DNA of 64,000 bases from Actinocatenispora rupis (GTDB lineage Bacteria > Actinomycetota > Actinomycetes > Mycobacteriales > Micromonosporaceae): the NCBI RefSeq assembly GCF_016861975.1, contig NZ_BOMB01000032.1, forward strand, positions 1 to 64,000, given 5' to 3'. The notes below the pieces were generated by a model. It saw only the letters and a list, made by a program, of their open reading frames with translations, had not been told where the DNA came from and did not search any database. Position numbers and translations under genes: made by a program. Numbering within the stretch: position 1 is the first letter of the stretch; every line of letters begins with the position of its first letter. Shown here piece after piece: positions 59,192-64,000 of this stretch.

Positions 59192-59391
59192 GCGGTGCGA
59201 TGACGTACCAACGGATGGGGCCGGCCCCGGTGTCGGTCGGTCCTGTTCGGGCGACACGACACCGACCGTGCGCTGCCGGCCGTTCCGGAGAACGCGCTCG
59301 CCCCGGGCGCCCGTTACCCGGGTCCACGAGGCGAACGCGGCGCCGCCCGCCGAGAACAGCCGCAGACATCGCCAGCAGAGCCGAGCGACGC

Positions 59392-60198
59392 TCAGGCGAC
59401 TGTCGAATGTGGACGCTCGTGGCAGACCTCGACGTGGTCGCACTCGCCGTCGATCCACGCCCGCAACCCGTCCAGCGTACGGCTGATCAGCCGCGACACG
59501 TGCATCTGGGACAGCCCGATCCGCTCGGCGATCTGCGTCTGCGTGAGGTCGTCGAAGAACCGCATCGCCAGGACGCGACGCTCCCGTTCCGGCAGCTGGT
59601 CCAGCGCCGGCCGCAGCGACACGCGGTCGGCGGTCCACTCGACCTGCTCATCGTTGTCGCCCAACAGATCCCCGACCTCGCAGCCCTGCCCGTCCTGCCG
59701 CGCCGGCGCGTTCAACGACGACGCCGAGTACGCACGGTCGGCGCCGACCGCGGCCGTCACGGACGCCCGGTCCACGTCGAGTTCCGCCGCGACCTCGGCA
59801 CTGCTCGGGTCGTGTCCCTTCTGCTGCACCAGCTCGTCTGCCGTCTGGTGCACCCGGCGGCGCAGGTCCTGCAGATCCCGCGGGACGCGTACATCCCAGC
59901 ACTGGTCCCGGAAGTAGCGCTTCAGCTCACCCAGGATGGTAGGCACCGCGTAGCCGAGGAAGCCGCCGAGCTCGGGGTCGAAGCCGTCGACCGCCTTGAC
60001 CAGCCCGACGCGCGCCACCTGCTGCAGATCCTCCAACGACTCGCCCCGCGACGCGTACCGCCGCGCGAGCCGGTCCGCCAACGGGACGAACCCTTCGATC
60101 ACCTTGCCCCGCAACCATTCCCGCCGGGGACTGTCAGCCGGGAGACTCGCGAGGCGCCGTAGCATCCGCTCGTAGAAACGGACATGGTCGTCACGCAT
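59392..60198 (-). CDS. SigB/SigF-type general-stress sigma factor (copy 2)
   Basis: A 268-residue group 3 sigma factor with SLEDLQQVARVGLVKAVDGF and VPTILGELKRYFRDQCWDVR in region 2, and LGLSQMHVSRLIS-like helix-turn-helix in region 4 (IAERIGLSQMHVSRLISRTL). Sequence and end (C-DHVEVCH) mark it as a close paralogue of the sigma factor at 44238. GGGGGGTG precedes the ATG. A promoter of the matching type lies upstream at 60270-60295. No anti-sigma gene adjoins it. Confidence 0.93.
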   Translation of the reverse strand: MRDDHVRFYERMLRRLASLPADSPRREWLRGKVIEGFVPLADRLARRYASRGESLEDLQQVARVGLVKAVDGFDPELGGFLGYAVPTILGELKRYFRDQCWDVRVPRDLQDLRRRVHQTADELVQQKGHDPSSAEVAAELDVDRASVTAAVGADRAYSASSLNAPARQDGQGCEVGDLLGDNDEQVEWTADRVSLRPALDQLPERERRVLAMRFFDDLTQTQIAERIGLSQMHVSRLISRTLDGLRAWIDGECDHVEVCHERPHSTVA

Positions 60199-60269
60199 CC
60201 AGTACACCCCCCGGGTTGACCCGCGCCCGGCGGACACGCCACGGCGCATCGGATCGCTCTGTCGTCCAG

Positions 60270-60295
60270 GTACCCGACGGCCTGGTTCGGCAAAC
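60270..60295 (-). promoter_or_regulatory. SigB/SigF-type promoter of sigma gene copy 2
   Basis: On the minus strand: GTTT (complement of 60292-60295), 16-base spacer, GGGTAC (complement of 60270-60275), about 72 bases before the sigma ATG. Confidence 0.6.
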
Positions 60296-60409
60296 GTCGA
60301 CGGTCGCCGGGCCGGTGCGAACCCGGTCACTCCGTACCGCAGGGCGAAAACCACGGCGGCACGGTGAATCGTCGACCGCCCTGACGGCGACGGGGTGGTG
60401 CCGTCGGAT

Positions 60410-61843
60410 TCAGTCGGTGCTCTCGCGGGTCCAGGTGATACCGGGCCAGCGCGCGATCTCGTCGGCCAGGTCGGCGAGCACGATCGGGCGCGCCGGCCCG
60501 TACGCGGACGGGATCCGGCGCAGCGCCGGCGTGAGCCGGGCCAGGCTGGCGAAGTCCACCGGATACCGGCCCGGTCGTACGGCGAGCAACCGTCCCCTGC
60601 GCCGCGCCCGGGCCGCCAGGTCGCGCCAGGTGTCGGCGTCCGCCAACCCCGCGGACCGTACGCCGTGGGAGAACAGCGTGACGTCGATGTCGTCGTACGG
60701 CTCGGTGGCGTCCAGGTAGCGGGCGAGCGCCGCGGCCGAGTCCTCGACCCCGAACACGGTCCAGAACGGGGCGGCGCCGATCCGGTTGGCCTGCACCGGA
60801 TCGAGCATGATGAACGACTCGACCAGCAGCCGGTTCCCGTCGTGCCGGCGGCGGAACAGTTCGGCGACCACCGGGCTGAGCGCCTCCGGCTCGTCGAGCC
60901 GCATCCGGTACACGGGGTGCCCGGTCTCGGCCGCGAGGTCGAGTACCTCGGGGGTCAGCCCGTCGTCGTAGCCCCACTCGGCCTCCGGTGCCGTCGTGTC
61001 CGGCTCGGGTGCCGGCAGCGGCCCGGGTTCGGCGCCCTCGGCCGCCCGGAAGTCGTCCAGTTCCAGCGATCCACGTCGGTACTCGGCCGGCGTCAGCCCA
61101 CCGCGGGCGCCGGTCTGGAACACGTGCCGGTCGGCGACGGTGGTCACCGGCCACCGCGACGTGTCGTCCACCAGGACGATCGGCGCGCCGGGCGCGAGTT
61201 GCCCGCGCAGGAACTCCCGGTACGCGTGGCCGAGCCGGCGCCGCTTCATCCGGAAGTACGCCATCGTGGCGACCATCAGCCGGTCCTGGTTGCCGTCGTG
61301 CATGTGATGCAGCGCCAGGTCCGGGTTGCGCGCCAGCAGCGGCGGCGCCACCCGCCGCCCGAAGGTCATGGCGGCGTCCGGCCGGTCGGGGTCGTTTCCC
61401 GCCCACCGCACCGGTACCAGCAGCGTCTGCGGCAGCCACGGCGCCCCCAGCGCGGTGCACAGGTGCGTGAGCGCACCGTTCGAGGAACCCAGGAACACCA
61501 CCGGGTACGGCCCGCCCGAACGGTAGTGGCCGACGATCCACCGGGCGACGTCCTCGCCGTCGATGTCCCCGAGCCGTTCCGGCGGTACGCCTTCGCGGGC
61601 GCCGGCCGCGGTGTACACGGCGCGGCGCAGCCGTTCCGGCAGCAGCATCGTCGCCCGGGCTCCCAGCCCGGCTCCCACGCCCTGGCCGAGCCGGGCGAAG
61701 TCCTCGCCGCGCAGCCCGCGCGCCGTCGCCCGCAGGAACGCCGACGCCGAGTCGAACGCCGCCACGGCACGTTCCGGTGGCATGTGGCGGGGATCCGAGC
61801 GGCGGGGCGGCGTCGGCAGTCGCGTGTCGTCGCGGGTCACCAT
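60410..61843 (-). CDS. Conserved protein of unknown function, alpha/beta-hydrolase-like
   Basis: A 477-residue cytoplasmic protein. VVFLGSSNGALTHL resembles a nucleophile elbow (GSSNG), followed by TLLVPVRWAG; HHMHDGNQDRLMVATMAYF and VLVDDTSRWPVTTV are other striking blocks. The C-terminal half has FGVEDSAAALARYLDA. I cannot place it in a characterised family. GGGAGGGAG precedes the ATG at 61843. A SigF-type promoter lies about 90 bases upstream, making it a candidate member of the stress regulon. Confidence 0.75.
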   Translation of the reverse strand: MVTRDDTRLPTPPRRSDPRHMPPERAVAAFDSASAFLRATARGLRGEDFARLGQGVGAGLGARATMLLPERLRRAVYTAAGAREGVPPERLGDIDGEDVARWIVGHYRSGGPYPVVFLGSSNGALTHLCTALGAPWLPQTLLVPVRWAGNDPDRPDAAMTFGRRVAPPLLARNPDLALHHMHDGNQDRLMVATMAYFRMKRRRLGHAYREFLRGQLAPGAPIVLVDDTSRWPVTTVADRHVFQTGARGGLTPAEYRRGSLELDDFRAAEGAEPGPLPAPEPDTTAPEAEWGYDDGLTPEVLDLAAETGHPVYRMRLDEPEALSPVVAELFRRRHDGNRLLVESFIMLDPVQANRIGAAPFWTVFGVEDSAAALARYLDATEPYDDIDVTLFSHGVRSAGLADADTWRDLAARARRRGRLLAVRPGRYPVDFASLARLTPALRRIPSAYGPARPIVLADLADEIARWPGITWTRESTD

Positions 61844-61934
61844 CGGCTCCCTCCCGTCGCCGCACACCGACGCGGCCCGGCGCGCGGCCGGGCCGACGTC
61901 CCCTGATACCGGCGAACCAGCCCCCGTCGCGTTG

Positions 61935-61959
61935 CTACCCCTCGGCAATACCGCCAAAC
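61935..61959 (-). promoter_or_regulatory. SigB/SigF-type promoter of the 60410-61843 gene
   Basis: On the minus strand: GTTT (complement of 61956-61959), 15-base spacer, GGGTAG (complement of 61935-61940), with a locally AT-richer spacer. Confidence 0.6.
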
Positions 61960-62027
61960 CTCCGTTTCGCCGCGGAATGGCGCAGCACGCAGGTGTCACG
62001 GTGCGGCCCGATGGGTAGGCACGTCGC

Positions 62028-62780
62028 ATGCTGACCGAACACCACGACGGCCCGTACGGGCGGATGCGCAGCCGCGCCGTCGGCGACCGCGTCCCAGGCG
62101 TGCCGCAGGTCGTACTGGTCCAGGGCCTCGGTGTGTCGGACTACCTGCTGCCCGCGCTGCGGGCGCTCGCCGGCTGGACCCGCGCGTACCTGGTGGAGTT
62201 GCCGGGGCTGTGCGGCAGCGGCGAGCCGCCCCACGAACTCGACCTGCCCGGGTACGCCGCGGCCGTCGCCGACTGGGTGACCGCGCGCGGCGAACCGGTC
62301 GTACTGGCGGGGCATTCGGCCGGCTGTCAGGTCGCGGCACGGGCCGCGGTGGGCCACCCGCTGGTGGCGGGTGTCGTCCTCGCCAGCCCCACCGTCGATC
62401 CGGACGCGCGGAGCCTGCTGCGGCTGGCGCGGCGCTGGCGGCGTGACGGCTCCCGCGAACCGGGCGGACTCACCCGCTCGCATCTGCCCGAATGGTGGCG
62501 TGCCGGCCCGCACCGGCTGCTGCGCCTGGTCCAGCTGTGCATCGCCGACGACATCGCCGAGTCCGTCCGGGCGATCGACGTCCCGCTGCTCGGCCTGTAC
62601 GGGCGCGATGACGCGATCAGCGACGAGCAGTGGGTACGCGACCTGGTCCAGCTCGCGCCACACTCGCGGCTGGTACTCGTACCCGGGGCGCACACGTTCG
62701 TCTGGTCGCATCCGGACGCCTGGTGCGCGCCGGTCCGCGACTTCGCGACCGGCCTGGCGGCGCAACCGACGGCGCCGTAG
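62028..62780 (+). CDS. Alpha/beta hydrolase
   Basis: A 250-residue alpha/beta hydrolase. VLVQGLGVSDYLLPAL is the oxyanion region, VVLAGHSAGCQVAA the nucleophile elbow, LYGRDDAISDEQW carries the acid, and VPGAHTFVW the histidine. It resembles lipase/esterase or haloperoxidase-like enzymes; the substrate is unknown. It is divergent from the unknown protein with the SigF-type promoter. Confidence 0.9.
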   Translation: MLTEHHDGPYGRMRSRAVGDRVPGVPQVVLVQGLGVSDYLLPALRALAGWTRAYLVELPGLCGSGEPPHELDLPGYAAAVADWVTARGEPVVLAGHSAGCQVAARAAVGHPLVAGVVLASPTVDPDARSLLRLARRWRRDGSREPGGLTRSHLPEWWRAGPHRLLRLVQLCIADDIAESVRAIDVPLLGLYGRDDAISDEQWVRDLVQLAPHSRLVLVPGAHTFVWSHPDAWCAPVRDFATGLAAQPTAP

Positions 62781-62796
62781 CGCGCGCCGCGCCCGG

Positions 62797-63306
62797 TCAC
62801 GCGATCTCGTACCGGGTGCCCAGGTCGTCGGCGCCGTCCGGTACGGCCCGCACCACGTTGGCCCGGGTCAGCGCCGCGAGGATCCGGCGGGTCCGGTCCT
62901 CCGACCGGTCGGCGGCCGCGGCCACCCGCGCCAGGAACGTGTCCTCGTCGTGCACCAGCAGGTCGGCGACCGACTGGTACACGCGGGTCTGCTCGGCGTC
63001 GAGTGCCACCCCCGCCTCGGTGTGGCGTACCTCGGGAGCCGGCACCGCGGGCGAACCGACCGGCTCGCCGGCTCCGGTGTCGTGTTCGGTGTGCTGCAAC
63101 GGTCGTGGCCGCTCACCCAGCTGCCGCTTGCCGCGGTGCACGGCGTCGAGCTTCTCGTCGTGCCGCGCCGAGGCCGACACGTGGTGGCGTTGCTTGGACG
63201 ACCCGGTCGTCGCCTGCGTACCGCCCGGCTCCCGCCCGACCGCGCGGGCCCGGCGCGCACGGCCCCGGCGTTCCTGTTCGTCACCCTCGATCTTCTTGCG
63301 TACCAC
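62797..63306 (-). CDS. Hypothetical protein with winged-helix-like end
   Basis: A 169-residue protein. The first 90 residues are highly basic and polar (RKKIEGDEQERRGRARRAR) and probably disordered. The last 70 (RVYQSVADLLVHDEDTFLAR, then RRILAALTRANVVRAV) look like a small winged helix. GGAGGAG lies seven bases before the GTG at 63306. I do not recognise a family; DNA binding is plausible. Confidence 0.6.
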   Translation of the reverse strand: MVRKKIEGDEQERRGRARRARAVGREPGGTQATTGSSKQRHHVSASARHDEKLDAVHRGKRQLGERPRPLQHTEHDTGAGEPVGSPAVPAPEVRHTEAGVALDAEQTRVYQSVADLLVHDEDTFLARVAAAADRSEDRTRRILAALTRANVVRAVPDGADDLGTRYEIA

Positions 63307-63471
63307 CGTGCTCCTCCTCCCGTGCAACGGCTGTTCGTCGGGCATACCCGCGGACGGCGCCGACATGCGCCCGGATCCGTACGGCCGCGGCCGTTTGGCC
63401 GCGCCCTCCCGCGGAACAGCACGGCGAACGGCCCGCCGCGGTCCACGACGGGCGACGCCGAGGGAGGTCCG

Positions 63472-63920
63472 ATGGTCCCGGTACGGCAGCGCCTGCGATC
63501 CGTCGCCGACACGTACCGCGCCGGCAGCCGGTCGCCGGCTACGCCACCGTGATCGGCACGTACGGCGGGATCGTCGGCGCGGCGAGTCTGCTGGCGCGGC
63601 TGCTGAAGCGGCGGCCACCGCGGGCGATCGATCGGGCGCGCGCACAGTTCCGCTGGTTCGCCGGCGGCTGGAAGGTCAACGCCGAACTGCCCGGCACCGC
63701 CGCGTTCGCCGCCGCGACCCGGTTCGTACGGCGCGAGGACGTCGCCGACAACATCCCGTGCGGCCCGCGGGTGCGGCCGATCGTCGACGCGGTCCGGGAG
63801 TACCGCGGGGCGGGGTTCACCGACGTCGCCGTCTGCCAGATCGGCGACCGTACGCAGCGCGAGTTCCTGCGGTTCGCCGACGACACGCTGCTGCCGGCGC
63901 TCAAGGAGTCCATGGCCTGA
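63472..63920 (+). pseudogene. Frameshifted composite: small membrane protein joined to LLM oxidoreductase C-terminus
   Basis: From the ATG at 63472 (with GGGAGG upstream) one frame reads VPVRQRLRSVADTYRAGS, then ends at 63552. Shifting frame near 63530 continues as YATVIGTYGGIVGAASLLAR, a hydrophobic segment. This runs into WKVNAELPGTAAFAAATRFV, DNIPCGPRVRPIVDAVREYR and VCQIGDRTQREFLRFADD. That last part matches only the C-terminal quarter of the F420-type oxidoreductase at 47221 (compare its ADSVPCGPDVDRHVGRLREY). An intact gene could begin at the GTG at 63549, but would encode only a fragment. Confidence 0.65.
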
Positions 63921-63927
63921 CGCGAGG

Positions 63928-64000
63928 TCACCAGGCGGGGCGGGGGTCGCGGAGGTGTTCGGGGGTCTGCTCGGGCAGCTGGCGCCCCCGGTCGGTACGC
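63928..64000 (-). CDS. 3' end of a leftward gene running off the window
   Basis: Reads to a TGA at 63928-63930 with the product ending RGRQLPEQTPEHLRDPRPAW. Only about 23 codons are visible, with coding-like base use. The family cannot be named. Confidence 0.4.
   Translation of the reverse strand, partial: RTDRGRQLPEQTPEHLRDPRPAW

Noticed and set aside
62013-62018. GGGTAG just upstream of the hydrolase at 62028
   Set aside because: No GTTT at the proper distance, and it would start transcription at or inside the coding region.

Overview
The window is gene-dense, very GC-rich DNA with strong GC bias at third codon positions, many GTG starts and purine-rich ribosome sites. F420-type luciferase-like oxidoreductases, many TetR regulators, ECF41 and SigE-type sigma factors, GAF-ANTAR regulators, a CGNR protein and an actinobacterial gas-vesicle cluster point to a high-GC actinomycete. 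A Micromonosporaceae-like organism is my inference; nothing in the window proves family or genus. No tRNA, rRNA, CRISPR array, transposase, integrase or phage gene was seen.

Left part (about 0.1-22.8 kb): small regulator-target pairs. These include a TetR gene divergent from a membrane Ser/Thr kinase, an RpiR regulator coupled to a Tat-exported glycosidase, an ECF41 sigma factor back to back with a small membrane protein, a SigE-type sigma factor coupled to a probable anti-sigma protein, and several TetR genes with clear palindromic operators. Other genes encode a flavin monooxygenase, methyltransferase, nuclease/phosphatase, GlxA-type regulator and cysteine hydrolase. A methyltransferase gene that has lost its 5' half lies at 8.5-9.0 kb.

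Middle part (about 22.8-44.2 kb): a stress/dormancy-like trio (tandem universal stress protein, P2-type cation ATPase, CBS-BON protein). It is followed by a phosphodiesterase, lipid kinase, secreted glycosidase-like protein, two AlkD/VOC/LLM/hydrolase neighbourhoods, an ABC transporter (ATPase plus FtsX permease) directly followed by a NarL-type two-component pair, and a PadR regulator with its membrane partner.

Right part (about 44.2-64 kb): a general-stress region built round gas vesicles. Two paralogous SigB/SigF-type sigma genes (44.2-45.0 and 59.4-60.2 kb) bracket two GAF-ANTAR regulators, an F420-type oxidoreductase, an extra gvpL-like gene, and the main gvp cluster (gvpZ-gvpY leftward; gvpA-F-G-O-J-L-S-K rightward). 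Five sites fit GTTT-N15-17-GGGTA(G/C), the promoter pattern of SigB/SigF-type factors. They lie upstream of both sigma genes, the GAF-ANTAR pair, gvpA and a conserved unknown gene at 60.4-61.8 kb. This is the best candidate for a coherent system: a SigF-type self-activating stress circuit controlling flotation genes. The right edge holds a decayed, frameshifted copy of the same oxidoreductase family, suggesting past duplication of this block.
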